Part shown: piece after piece, positions 16,557 to 25,119 of the stretch
Numbering within the stretch: position 1 is the stretch's first letter
How the letters are laid out: each line of letters begins with the position of its first letter
From: Avoscillospira sp045652125
Lineage (GTDB): Bacteria > Bacillota > Clostridia > Oscillospirales > Oscillospiraceae
Assembly (NCBI GenBank): GCA_045652125.1
Contig: JAZRTT010000015.1
Coordinates: forward strand, 1-43,286
Reading direction: 5' to 3'
Length of the DNA stretch: 43,286 bases
Notes under the pieces: model-generated
What the model was told of the DNA's origin: nothing
The model's database searches: none
The model's input: the letters and a program-made list of their open reading frames with translations, nothing else
Position numbers and translations under genes: made by a program

Positions 16557-18005
16557 TTACACTCGTTTCCACTTGGCTCCGCCGGGAATGTCCGTCACTT
16601 CGATTCCCTGTGCTTTCAATTCATCCCGGATGCGGTCAGCCTCAGCAAAATTCTTCGCTTTCTTCGCATCCTGCCGGGCTCGGATCAGGGTTTCCACCTC
16701 TGCATCGCCTTCGCCGCTTTCACTAATGACTGTAAATTCACCCGCTTTGGGAGCTGCTGCCATCTCTTTGCGTTTCTGCTCAGCCTTTTTCATGAGATCC
16801 AGACCCAGAACATAGTCAAAGTCTGCCAGAACTGCCAGCTTGGTCTGATCGTCGGTGGGATACTTCAGAGCATCGTAGACTGCGGTGATTGCCAAAGAGG
16901 TGTTCAGATCATTGCTCAGAGCCGTGACGAACTTCTGCTTCATGGCATCGAAAGCCGCCTGATCGATGGGGGCATCGGAGGGCTTCAGAGCTGCGATCTT
17001 CTGCACCATCTTTCCATAGGTCACCGTGGCATTATCCAGGTTTTCCCAGGAAAACACCAGATTTTTCCGGTAATGGCTCTGAAGGCAGAACAGGCGGTAA
17101 GCCAGAGGGTCATAGCCCTTTTCTTCCAACAGACTGACCGTTAAAAACTCACCCTTAGATTTAGACATCTTGCCTGAATTGGTATTCAGATGATGGACAT
17201 GCATCCAGTAGTTACACCATTTGTGACCGAGGTAGCTCTCAGACTGGGCGATCTCATTGGTATGATGGGGGAAGGCATTATCAATTCCTCCGCAATGGAT
17301 ATCCAGATCCTCACCCAGATGCTTTAAGGAGATGCCGGAGCATTCAATATGCCACCCGGGGTAGCCGACACCCCAAGGGCTATCCCACTTGAGGGCCTGA
17401 TCTTCAAACTTGGACTTGGTGAACCAGAGGACGAAGTCGTTCTTGTTGCGCTTGTTGGTATCTTCCTCCACGCCTTCCCGGACGCCAACTGCCAGATCTT
17501 CTTCGTCGTGGTCGTTGAAAATATAGTAACGGTCCAGCTTGGAAGCATCAAAATAAATATTGCCGCCGGCTTCGTAGGCAAAGCCTTTTTCCAGAAGCCG
17601 GGAAATGATCTTGATATATTCATCAATGCAATTGGTGGCAGGCTCCACCACATCGGGCCGCTTGATGTTCAGCTTTTTGCAGTCGGCGAAGAAGGCATCG
17701 GTATAAAACTGAGCGATCTCCATGACCGTTTTATTTTCCCGCTTAGCACCCTTGAGCATCTTATCCTCGCCTGTATCGGCATCGGAAGCCAGATGGCCCA
17801 CATCGGTAATGTTCATGACCCGCTTGACATTGTAGCCTGCATACCGCAGAGTCTTTTCCAGCACATCCTCCATAATGTAGGAACGCAGGTTTCCTATGTG
17901 TGCAAAATGATAGACTGTGGGCCCACAGGTGTACATTTTAACCAAATTGGGGTCATTGGGAGTAAATTCTTCCTTTTTTCTTGTGGCAGAGTTATACAAA
18001 TACAT
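16557..18005 (-). CDS. cysS: Cysteinyl-tRNA synthetase
   Basis: A 482-residue class I synthetase. The HIGH-type motif is HIGN (FAHIGNLRSY, about residue 36) and the KMSKS loop is in GKMSKSKGE (about 281). Zinc-site residues are visible: Cys in YTCGPTVY, Cys in HIECSG, and His/Glu in FPHHTNE. The C-terminal 100 residues contain the DALR-like helical domain and a RIRDELKAQGIEVTDIPGGAKWKR tail split across the end of the protein. It is 11 bases after cysE in the same transcript, so it is controlled by the Cys T-box. Confidence 0.97.
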   Translation of the reverse strand: MYLYNSATRKKEEFTPNDPNLVKMYTCGPTVYHFAHIGNLRSYIMEDVLEKTLRYAGYNVKRVMNITDVGHLASDADTGEDKMLKGAKRENKTVMEIAQFYTDAFFADCKKLNIKRPDVVEPATNCIDEYIKIISRLLEKGFAYEAGGNIYFDASKLDRYYIFNDHDEEDLAVGVREGVEEDTNKRNKNDFVLWFTKSKFEDQALKWDSPWGVGYPGWHIECSGISLKHLGEDLDIHCGGIDNAFPHHTNEIAQSESYLGHKWCNYWMHVHHLNTNSGKMSKSKGEFLTVSLLEEKGYDPLAYRLFCLQSHYRKNLVFSWENLDNATVTYGKMVQKIAALKPSDAPIDQAAFDAMKQKFVTALSNDLNTSLAITAVYDALKYPTDDQTKLAVLADFDYVLGLDLMKKAEQKRKEMAAAPKAGEFTVISESGEGDAEVETLIRARQDAKKAKNFAEADRIRDELKAQGIEVTDIPGGAKWKRV

Positions 18006-18016
18006 GAGCTTTCCTC

Positions 18017-18646
18017 CTATGTGTTTTCCTGTCTTGCAGCCGCGTCCAGACGGGCTTCCAGTTCCATGATCTGCTGCCGAAGCTGCTCGATCTCCAGCAT
18101 GATGGGATCCGGTGTGTGCACATGGTCCAGTTTTTCTCCGCTGAGTTTTACCACTCTTCCGGGAACACCGACCACCGTTGCTCCCTCCGGTACTTCCCGC
18201 AATACCACGGAATTGGCAGCAATACGGGCATTGTCACCGACCTTGAATGGGCCAAGGACCTTGGCACCGCTGCCCACCATAACGTTATTGCCCAAGGTGG
18301 GATGACGCTTGCCCACATCCTTGCCTGTGCCGCCCAGGGTGACATTCTGATACAGCAGGCAGTCGTCGCCGATCTCTGTGGTTTCTCCAATGACGATTCC
18401 CGTACCGTGGTCAATGACCAGCCGCCGTCCAATGACGGCACCGGGATGGATCTCAATGCCTGTGAAGAATTTAGTAACTTGGCTGAGCCACCTTGCCAAA
18501 AATTTGCACTTGTGGATATGCAGCCAGTGGGCGATTCGATACCAGATAGTGGCATGAAGCCCATTATATAACAGAAGAATCTCCAAACCGCTCTTGGCAG
18601 CCGGGTCATTTCTTTTGTATGCGCGGATGTCCTCCAGAATATGCAT
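18017..18646 (-). CDS. cysE: Serine O-acetyltransferase
   Basis: CysE makes O-acetylserine from serine and acetyl-CoA, the first step of cysteine synthesis. The start at 18646 gives 209 residues and is preceded by GGAGGAG; a TTG four codons earlier lies within that binding site. Hexapeptide left-handed helix repeats run from about 65 to 170, with the catalytic DHGTGIVIGETTEIGD and the active-site His in GKRHPTLG. The short N-terminal helical region is typical of the Gram-positive form. The C-terminal tail (about 175-209) is a predicted coiled coil. It leads the cysE-cysS operon. Confidence 0.95.
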   Translation of the reverse strand: MHILEDIRAYKRNDPAAKSGLEILLLYNGLHATIWYRIAHWLHIHKCKFLARWLSQVTKFFTGIEIHPGAVIGRRLVIDHGTGIVIGETTEIGDDCLLYQNVTLGGTGKDVGKRHPTLGNNVMVGSGAKVLGPFKVGDNARIAANSVVLREVPEGATVVGVPGRVVKLSGEKLDHVHTPDPIMLEIEQLRQQIMELEARLDAAARQENT

Positions 18647-18661
18647 AGTCTCCTCCAAACA

Positions 18662-18886
18662 AAAAGCCCGCCCCTTGAATTTCTATCAAGAGGCGGGTCA
18701 TAAAACTCGCGGTTCCACTCTGATTTATCGCTTATAGCCTTGACGCGGCCAACGGGGTCTCCCCTCGCTCCCGAACGCACTTTCCCGTCGACAGCCTGCC
18801 TCCGCTTTCAGCCGGTGACGGAGGCTCTCTGCAGGCCGCGTGTAACGGTACTCTTTTCGATCCACGCGATATGAAATTACTTCATT
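18662..18886 (-). ncRNA. T-box leader (cysteine) upstream of cysE-cysS
   Basis: Minus strand: T-box core GAGTGGAACCGCGAG (18706-18720), then a terminator stem (18667-18678 with 18686-18697, one mismatch) followed by GCTTTTTGTTT. The stem I region contains GAGAGCCTCC and a CGGCTGAAAG distal loop. The specifier triplet appears to be TGC (complement of 18777-18779, in GAAAGTGCGTTC), the cysteine codon, which matches both genes downstream. Confidence 0.95.
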
Positions 18887-18915
18887 ATATTAACATTTGC
18901 CGGGCTTTGTGTCAA
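18887..18915 (-). promoter_or_regulatory. Promoter for the cysE-cysS T-box transcript
   Basis: Minus strand TTGACA (18910-18915), 17-base spacer, TAATAT (18887-18892). It lies just after the stop of the upstream glycosyltransferase gene. Confidence 0.75.
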
Positions 18916-18922
18916 GATGGCC

Positions 18923-20071
18923 TTAAAAAATCTTCTTTTTCTCCAAAATCTCCATTATTTGTGCCACACGGGCATCCCAGGAGCTTTTTTTGCCCTCGGC
19001 CATACGAGCCTTTGTCCGTTCCGGCTGTGTGTCTTTCAGTGCAGCGGCACAGCAGGCAGAGAATTCTTCTGCCGTAGCGGCAATGTGGATCACAGGGGCA
19101 TACTGCATGACCTGATCCGGTTGCGGGGTGGACACGATGGGTTTCCCGGTAGCCAGATATTCATAGAATTTCAAGGGACTGACATCCTTGCTGAGATCGC
19201 CGGAGGCAAACAGATTCAGGCAAGCATCAAATTGCCGGATATAGGCAGGCAGTTTCTCATTGGGCTTAAGGCCGAGAAAATGGCAGTTTTCCAGCTCCCG
19301 CAGGCGGCTCAGATTCACGCCGGGATTTTCCCTGCCGATAAACACGAAGCTCCACTCCGGATGCGCCTTTGCTGCCGCTTCCAAAAAGCCATACTCGATA
19401 CATTCCTGCAAAGCTCCCACAAAGCCAAAAATCGGTTTGGGGATATCCTGCATATCTTCCGGGCAGGGCAGCTCCTCTGCTGCCTTAGAAAACCGTTCAT
19501 AATTTGCACCGTTGGGAATGAAAACTGTTTGCCCGTTGACGGTTTTCAGCCGTTCTGCCAGACCGGATGCCGTAGCAAAAACCTGATCGCATTTTGCCGC
19601 CAGTTCCAGCTCCATGGCATCCACCAGCAGGGGGTCCATCAGGCCGCCGTAGGCAGAATGGCGATCCACGCAGTCATAGATCAGCGCACTGTGGGGAATG
19701 TGATCCACACAATCCACCGTCACAGGGCTGTAAACCCACAGAACAGGGGCATTCATACCATGGTCTGCCATACGCTTTTTTACATAACGTGCCACACGCT
19801 TTTGATTCCATTTATTGATAAAGCGAAATTGATTGAAAAAAGGCAATACCGGCGGCAGGGCATAAACCGTCAGCCCCGGCTTTACTTCTTCCCCGGAAGC
19901 CCGGTATGCTTTCAATTTCGGACGTGCCTGTTTGTCCCGCAGCGGTGCCAAATAGGTAATGGACGGGTCAAAATAGAGAATCTGTGCATCTTCCATCCGG
20001 CTCATGATCTGCTGTTTCCGGGTGGGAATAGGATACCACGGAGAAGTGGCAAGACAGACGATTTGCTTCAT
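18923..20071 (-). CDS. Glycosyltransferase, TuaH-like
   Basis: A 382-residue GT-B fold glycosyltransferase resembling TuaH of teichuronic acid synthesis. Two Rossmann lobes are visible: the N-terminal VCLATSPWYPIPTRKQQIM with LIYDCVDRHSAYGG (about 132), and the C-terminal FGFVGALQECIEYGFL (about 215) and DVSPLKFYEYLATGKPIVST (about 308), the nucleotide-sugar binding region. No signal peptide or membrane segment. Its ATG overlaps the stop of the fusion gene upstream (ATGA), so both are co-translated and probably act on the same cell-wall polymer. The donor and acceptor sugars are unknown. Confidence 0.85.
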   Translation of the reverse strand: MKQIVCLATSPWYPIPTRKQQIMSRMEDAQILYFDPSITYLAPLRDKQARPKLKAYRASGEEVKPGLTVYALPPVLPFFNQFRFINKWNQKRVARYVKKRMADHGMNAPVLWVYSPVTVDCVDHIPHSALIYDCVDRHSAYGGLMDPLLVDAMELELAAKCDQVFATASGLAERLKTVNGQTVFIPNGANYERFSKAAEELPCPEDMQDIPKPIFGFVGALQECIEYGFLEAAAKAHPEWSFVFIGRENPGVNLSRLRELENCHFLGLKPNEKLPAYIRQFDACLNLFASGDLSKDVSPLKFYEYLATGKPIVSTPQPDQVMQYAPVIHIAATAEEFSACCAAALKDTQPERTKARMAEGKKSSWDARVAQIMEILEKKKIF

Positions 20072-22281
20072 TTGGGTTCCTCCAAAAACATACGGGCGGC
20101 GGTTTCGTTTTCTTCAGCCAATCGGCACAGGGCTTGGGCGTTGTAAGGATTGATTCCCTCTTCCAATGCCTGTGTTGTCATGGCATGAAGGGCATCTGCC
20201 TCCACATCCTCAAGATGAATATAGCGTTTTTGTCCCAAATAGTCCAAAAATCCGGAAACTTTCGGGTCATAGACCACGCCAACCAGAGGAATTCCCAAGC
20301 CGGCAGCAAAAATCAAGGCGTGCAGACGCATAGATACCAACACCTGCATCCTGCCCATAAGCCCCACGATCAAGTGCCCGTCATGGGGTGCCGCCATCAC
20401 ATGGTGGGGACACTGCACCAGACTTGCCGCTTTCCGGCTGATCTCCATATCTCTTCCCGGCTCCAGAGCAAAAAACACCGGAATTATCCCATGATTTTCA
20501 TAGAGGCTTTGGGCTTCCCTGGCAAAAATCGGCAGTTTTTCTTCTACACCCTTCCACGGCCGCAGGACAAACATGGCATAGTTTCCCTGTGGTTCTATCT
20601 TCTGAGACAGCAGGGAGCTGTCTACCTTATCCGGGGCAGCAGGTCTAAGAAGCAAAGCCGGATCGGCAGTAATGCGGACTTCAGGCCGGGACACGCCCAT
20701 ATCCTGCAATTCTTTGGCGCTCTGCGGGTCTCGCAGCGTAATACAATCGACACAGCGGTCAATGACTCTGCCGGCAGTCTTTCTGTTTTTATGCACAGAT
20801 ACCGGGCCAATACCGCAGCCGTACATCAATACCCGATTGCCCCGCCATTTGGCCATGGCAATATTGCTCAGATAATACTGCAGGCTGCGGGTACTTGTAA
20901 CATCCTGAATGAGCGTGCCGCCGCCGTTGATATACAGTCGGGTTTTTCCCATTCGTTTTAAGAATCTCAAAAAATCAAACGTATGGATGGCTTCCACCCG
21001 ATACCGCAGCCGCGTCTCTTTTGGATTTCTGGAAAGAACATACAGCGGCACATCCGGGTCAATATTTTTCATCTGCTGCAAAATTGCTTCCAGAATACTG
21101 TCATCACCGGCATTGCCTTTGCCATAGGCACCGCAGATAAGGATCCCGTCCCGTTTGAACTGCGGCCGTGCCTCTCTGCGCAAAATGGCCTTGTATATCT
21201 CCGTTTGCTTTTCCACCGTGGCATCCACAGAAAAATGAGTTTTAGCACGAAGGTACAAAGCTTCTCCCAATTTTTCACGAAAAGACTTGTCGGAAGCAAG
21301 CGTTACCATTTGCTCTGCCAACTGTTCGTACTGCTGTGCCTCAAACAAAAGGCCGCAGACTCCATGTTCGATCAGCAGAGGCACGCCGCCCACCCTGGAT
21401 GCGATGGTCGCACAGTGCATCCTTGCTCCTTCTGTCAGGGCATAGGGAAATGTCTCGCTAAGAGAGGTCAGGGTATTCACATCCAATGCATTATAAAAAC
21501 TGTCTGTATCCTCCACCCAGCCGGCAAAGACATAGGTCCCTTGGGGGCAGCATTGTTCTGCCAGCGCTTCCAGTTCCCGCCGCTGTTCTCCGTCTCCGGC
21601 AATGACCAGACGGATATTGGAAGCGGTTTTACAGGCAAGTCCAAAGCCGCGAATCAGTGTAGCCACATCTTTGACGGCAGAAAGCCTTGCCGCGATGCCA
21701 AAGATCACATCCCCTTCACCTGCTTCCAGACCGATGCTGCGAAGGTATTCCGTGCGCGTCATCTTTAGCGTAACAGGCGCAAAATCCACACCGTTATAAA
21801 TGGCAAACATGGTTTGGGGATCGAAGCCACGGGTAATCAGCAGGTCTGCCATGGCATCGGAAACACCGATATGATACGGAATTCTTCTTACACAAATGGT
21901 ATTGATCGTACCGTATGTCAGATGATGAAAGGGTCTTCCCAGATAATCCAGCCGATAGTCGCTGTGAACGGTAGTGACCATAGGTACAGAAACACGGTGC
22001 CGCAGAAGTGTACCGGTCAGGTTTGCGCGAGAGCCATGGCAGTGGACGATTTGAAATCCTTCGGAAACGATTTGGTCTGCCAGAATCTTAATCACGGAAG
22101 GCAAGCTTCCCGTAAGCACCTGTGTATCGATGCCCATTTCTCTTGCCTCCTGTGCAAAAGCACCATCCATAAAGCAGACCAAACGAATGGTCTGCGTTTT
22201 GGTCAAGCCCTGCAGCAAACTCAGTACATGCGTTTTTGCTCCGCCCACATCGCCGCCGGATATCAAGTGGATGATCTTCAT
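20068..22281 (-). CDS. csaB: Fusion of a GT4 glycosyltransferase and CsaB-type polysaccharide pyruvyl transferase
   Basis: The 737-residue protein has two enzymes in one chain. Residues 1 to about 370 are a GT4 glycosyltransferase (ISGGDVGGAKTH, FGIAARLSAVKDVATLI, LTSLSETFPYALTEGARM). From about 380 comes a polysaccharide pyruvyl transferase (ICGAYGKGNAGDDSIL, YINGGGTLIQDVTSTRS, VSMRLHALIFAAGLG), as in CsaB, which adds pyruvate ketals to secondary cell-wall polymer so that SLH-domain proteins can bind. The ATG at 22281 is chosen because GGAAGGAG stands 8 bases upstream; a TTG two codons earlier is less likely. No SLH protein is in this window, so that role is inferred from the family. Confidence 0.9.
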   Translation of the reverse strand: MKIIHLISGGDVGGAKTHVLSLLQGLTKTQTIRLVCFMDGAFAQEAREMGIDTQVLTGSLPSVIKILADQIVSEGFQIVHCHGSRANLTGTLLRHRVSVPMVTTVHSDYRLDYLGRPFHHLTYGTINTICVRRIPYHIGVSDAMADLLITRGFDPQTMFAIYNGVDFAPVTLKMTRTEYLRSIGLEAGEGDVIFGIAARLSAVKDVATLIRGFGLACKTASNIRLVIAGDGEQRRELEALAEQCCPQGTYVFAGWVEDTDSFYNALDVNTLTSLSETFPYALTEGARMHCATIASRVGGVPLLIEHGVCGLLFEAQQYEQLAEQMVTLASDKSFREKLGEALYLRAKTHFSVDATVEKQTEIYKAILRREARPQFKRDGILICGAYGKGNAGDDSILEAILQQMKNIDPDVPLYVLSRNPKETRLRYRVEAIHTFDFLRFLKRMGKTRLYINGGGTLIQDVTSTRSLQYYLSNIAMAKWRGNRVLMYGCGIGPVSVHKNRKTAGRVIDRCVDCITLRDPQSAKELQDMGVSRPEVRITADPALLLRPAAPDKVDSSLLSQKIEPQGNYAMFVLRPWKGVEEKLPIFAREAQSLYENHGIIPVFFALEPGRDMEISRKAASLVQCPHHVMAAPHDGHLIVGLMGRMQVLVSMRLHALIFAAGLGIPLVGVVYDPKVSGFLDYLGQKRYIHLEDVEADALHAMTTQALEEGINPYNAQALCRLAEENETAARMFLEEPK

Positions 22282-22326
22282 TTGCAAAACTCCTTCCCCT
22301 TTTTCGGGTACATGGACCGTTTCCGG

Positions 22327-22803
22327 TCATGCTTCCGTTACCAGCTTGCCGCAAATATGCTCCGGCGTCAGCCGTAAAAGAAGCGTCCTGTGTGCCGCCC
22401 GCTGAATTTCTTCCTGAATGTAGGTTTCATCCTGGGTGAATTTATAACTGAGCTTTGTTGTGACGGAAATGATAAGATCCATATCCTCCACGATCTCGAT
22501 TTTCCCGAAAACGATAACGCTTTTTACCTTCCATGCCCATTGGCCTTCCTCGCGAGTGCCTTTGTCATAGGTGCAGAAGGACACCTTATGGCATTTTCTC
22601 AGAGAGTCCAGCCTGTGACCCTCATTTCCGCAGTGGAAGTAGAGGACACCCTCGTCTTCGTCATACCAGTGGTTCATGGGCATGCCGTAGGGATACCCGT
22701 CCTCACCCATGACCGACAGGACCCCTCGGTTCTCACTCTTCAGAATTTGAATACACTCCCCCATGGAGAGCTGTTTATTCTTTCTGACCAATTCTCTGAA
22801 CAT
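22327..22803 (-). CDS. Pyridoxamine 5'-phosphate oxidase-like flavin-binding protein (NimA-like)
   Basis: A split-barrel flavin-binding family protein: MFRELVRKNKQLS at the start, GVLSVMGEDGYPYGMPMNHWY, LYFHCGNEGHRLDSLRK and the SVIVFGKIEIVED strand are typical of the NimA/PNPOx-like group, small reductases of unknown natural substrate. I favour the start at 22803 (158 residues) because GGTGAGG lies 8 bases before it and the family usually begins this way. An in-frame ATG at 22827 would add 8 residues without a good ribosome site. It has its own promoter facing the DUF4330 promoter. Confidence 0.82.
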   Translation of the reverse strand: MFRELVRKNKQLSMGECIQILKSENRGVLSVMGEDGYPYGMPMNHWYDEDEGVLYFHCGNEGHRLDSLRKCHKVSFCTYDKGTREEGQWAWKVKSVIVFGKIEIVEDMDLIISVTTKLSYKFTQDETYIQEEIQRAAHRTLLLRLTPEHICGKLVTEA

Positions 22804-22866
22804 GCCGCACACCTCACCGATCTTCATTTATTTCTGCGGAAGAAAGCACATGTGTTCATATACCTC

Positions 22867-22895
22867 TTGAGAAATACAACATATTGGGGTATAAT
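22867..22895 (+). promoter_or_regulatory. Promoter for DUF4330-wzy
   Basis: TTGAGA (22867-22872), 17-base spacer, TATAAT (22890-22895). Transcription would start near 22902, inside a 13-base palindrome, and run through the opposing promoter. Confidence 0.8.
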
Positions 22896-22907
22896 ACAAT
22901 TATTGTA
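22895..22907. promoter_or_regulatory. Palindrome TACAATTATTGTA at the predicted start sites
   Basis: A perfect 6-bp inverted repeat around one base, centred on 22901. It lies between the two -10 boxes (22890-22895 and 22910-22915), sharing only its first base with the left one, and covers the predicted start of both opposing transcripts. It could be an operator. The protein that would bind it is unknown. Confidence 0.55.
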
Positions 22908-22909
22908 AT

Positions 22910-22938
22910 ATTATAGTCCATTTTCTTCAAAATGGCAA
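22910..22938 (-). promoter_or_regulatory. Promoter for the NimA-like gene
   Basis: Minus strand TTGCCA (22933-22938), 17-base spacer, TATAAT (22910-22915). It faces the plus-strand promoter head-on; the two predicted start points are within a base or two of each other. Confidence 0.7.
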
Positions 22939-22954
22939 CACACAGGAGGTATCT

Positions 22955-23410
22955 ATGAAAATGATAGATAAAAATGGACGGTTGTTCGGAAAACTGAACA
23001 TCATCGACCTGGCGGTCATTTTGATCGTTGTCGTTGTCGTGGCCGCTCTTGGTATGAAGTTCTTCGGTAACGATGTGGTAGAATCCGTCACCAGCCCCGA
23101 TGTTTCCATTCGCTATGAAGTTGTCTGTAAAGATGTCCCTCAAAATGTGGCCGACTACTGCACCGCCAACTATGCCCAGCAGCTCCTCAGCAGCGGCAAA
23201 CTGCTTAATGCCTACATTACCGGCTGTACCGCAGAAGAAACCGAAGATGGTTATGATTTATATTTTACCATTGAGGGAACTGCCAGTTACACCGGCAATA
23301 CCTACGCTCTCGGGTCTCAGGAAGTCCGGGTCGGCATGGAGCATTTGGTAAAGACCTCCAAGATCGAATGCGAAGGCATTATCAGCGCTCTGGAGGCTAA
23401 GCATGGTTAA
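22955..23410 (+). CDS. DUF4330 family membrane-anchored protein
   Basis: A 151-residue protein with a short cytoplasmic start (KNGRLFGKLNIID), one strong membrane helix at about residues 18-34 (LAVILIVVVVVAALGMKFF) and an external domain of about 110 residues. The pattern fits DUF4330, a family of unknown function often found beside exopolysaccharide or cell-wall polymer genes. AGGAGG stands 6 bases before the ATG. Its last codons overlap the start of the O-antigen-ligase-like gene by 8 bases, indicating coupled translation and a shared role in envelope polymer synthesis. Confidence 0.85.
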   Translation: MKMIDKNGRLFGKLNIIDLAVILIVVVVVAALGMKFFGNDVVESVTSPDVSIRYEVVCKDVPQNVADYCTANYAQQLLSSGKLLNAYITGCTAEETEDGYDLYFTIEGTASYTGNTYALGSQEVRVGMEHLVKTSKIECEGIISALEAKHG

Positions 23411-24989
23411 TGCACTGAAAAGCTGTCTCATCTGGCGTGCTGTGCTGGCTGTGGGAGGTTTTTTCGGGCGGTTGTTTACAAGCAGCATCGTACTGCAGAC
23501 CATTGCTCGCTGGTGGAAAGAAAGCGGCACCTGCAAACGTCTGCGCCACTGGCTCAGTCGGGATGCAGAGCATTGTGACCGTGCAGGAATCACCCGTTTC
23601 TTTGCCCGGTGCAACGGTGCTCTGGCGAAGGTTCATTGGCCTTTTGATTGGTTCCGCAGCAGTCTGCCGGGTCGGTGCTATGGTGCCATATTCCGCTGGG
23701 GCAGCAACAGCAAGCTCTTCGGCTGGCTGTTCTCCAGAGGTCTGACAGGCTTCATTCTGACCGCCCTTGGGCTTTACTGCGGCGTAGACTTCCTCCTGCG
23801 GGATGTGCTTTCCTTGACCGCTGTTGCCTCCATCTGGGATGAAGGGTTGCTGGCTCTCAGCGCTTTCTGGATTCTGCGGCTTCGGATGGATCGGGAAACG
23901 CCCATGGAAACCAGAGCCAATGCCTTGGATTTGCCCATTCTCCTGTTTATGACCCTCGGTTTCTGGCTCATGAACACCATCTTCGATTATTATTTCATCT
24001 CCATGGACGGCTACCGGGCTACGGTGCAGTATATGCTGTGGTTCTTCGTGGTCACAAGACTCCTTCGGGATGACAAAGACTTCATGCTTTTGTACTATGT
24101 GCTGGTGGTGCTGGCCACAGCCATTGCCATTCACGGTATATATCAGTTCATCGCAGCAGTACCCATTCCTTCCCACTGGACCGATCAGGCAGAACAATCC
24201 GTTCGTACCCGAGTGTTTTCCATTTTCGGAAGCCCCAACATCATGGCGGATTACATGGTCATGTTTGCCCCCATGGCTGCCGGTCTTGCCTACTACCTGA
24301 AAAAGCCGTGGCAGAAAGTACTGGCTTGGGCCTGTACCTTCCTCATGTGCTTCGGGTGCCTGTTTACCATGTCCCGTGCAGGCTGGATGGCCATGGCTCT
24401 GGCCGTAGTGGTATTTTGTCTGATCGTGGACAAGCGGCTCTTCGCCCTTTTGGCCGCCGCAGGCATCGGTGCCTGTTTCCTGCCCTTCGTGGCCAGCCGT
24501 ATCGGGTATCTGTTCACGGAGCAGTTTGCAGAATCCACCGTCCGGGGCGGAAGAAGCGGCAGATGGCACTTTGGTCTGAATTACCTCAAAGAATCCGGCC
24601 ATCCCTGGCTGGGCCTGGGTCTTGGAATGTTCGGCGGTGCCATTGCCGTCCAGAACAAGATCATCGACCAATGGGATTACTTCTATATGGATAACTACTA
24701 CCTCAAAATCATGGCAGAAATGGGTTATCTGGGCTTTGCCGCCTTTGTGATTTTGCTGGTGTTCCTGTTGGTGGTATCCTGCCGCAGTATTTTCCGGGCA
24801 GGAAGGCCGCAAGAAGCTTCCAACTCCATGAAGCCTCTGGCCGCCGGTATTTTCGCCGGTATCTGCGGCGTGCTGCTGCACTGCTATTTTGAGAACATCT
24901 TCGAAGAACCTTATATGATGGCTTATTTCTGGATCTTCGCCGCTATGATCGTCTATATCGGCTTCTTCCGGAAGAAAAAAGACATCTGA
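23403..24989 (+). CDS. O-antigen ligase / Wzy polymerase-like membrane protein
   Basis: A 528-residue polytopic protein. The first 110 residues are hydrophilic with amphipathic pieces. About ten membrane helices follow from 115 to 520. The family signature lies in the large extracytoplasmic loop: RVFSIFGSPNIMADYMVM (about 270), FTMSRAGWMAMAL (about 320) and GHPWLGLGLGMFGG (about 400), which match the Wzy_C/WaaL group that polymerises or transfers lipid-linked glycans. Together with DUF4330 and the opposite-strand glycosyltransferase genes it suggests synthesis or attachment of a surface polysaccharide. Which polymer is unknown. Confidence 0.86.
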   Translation: MVNALKSCLIWRAVLAVGGFFGRLFTSSIVLQTIARWWKESGTCKRLRHWLSRDAEHCDRAGITRFFARCNGALAKVHWPFDWFRSSLPGRCYGAIFRWGSNSKLFGWLFSRGLTGFILTALGLYCGVDFLLRDVLSLTAVASIWDEGLLALSAFWILRLRMDRETPMETRANALDLPILLFMTLGFWLMNTIFDYYFISMDGYRATVQYMLWFFVVTRLLRDDKDFMLLYYVLVVLATAIAIHGIYQFIAAVPIPSHWTDQAEQSVRTRVFSIFGSPNIMADYMVMFAPMAAGLAYYLKKPWQKVLAWACTFLMCFGCLFTMSRAGWMAMALAVVVFCLIVDKRLFALLAAAGIGACFLPFVASRIGYLFTEQFAESTVRGGRSGRWHFGLNYLKESGHPWLGLGLGMFGGAIAVQNKIIDQWDYFYMDNYYLKIMAEMGYLGFAAFVILLVFLLVVSCRSIFRAGRPQEASNSMKPLAAGIFAGICGVLLHCYFENIFEEPYMMAYFWIFAAMIVYIGFFRKKKDI

Positions 24990-25002
24990 CAAAAAACAGT
25001 TG

Positions 25003-25038
25003 ACAGGTGCAGCAAAAAATTGCTGCACCTGTTCTTTT
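25003..25038 (+). terminator. Terminator after the wzy-like gene
   Basis: 13-bp perfect stem (25003-25015 and 25020-25032) with a short A loop, then TCTTTT. Confidence 0.9.
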
Positions 25039-25119
25039 CAGCATTTACAGTCGCTTTTGCAATTTTAGGATTGACAAAGACAATTCCGACTGACATTTCG
25101 ATGCCGTGGGGTATTTCAT

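Noticed and set aside
23397..25028. 543-codon open frame antisense to the wzy-like gene
   Set aside because: Reads as low-complexity His/Gln/Glu-rich sequence, while the plus frame has membrane helices and the Wzy_C signature.
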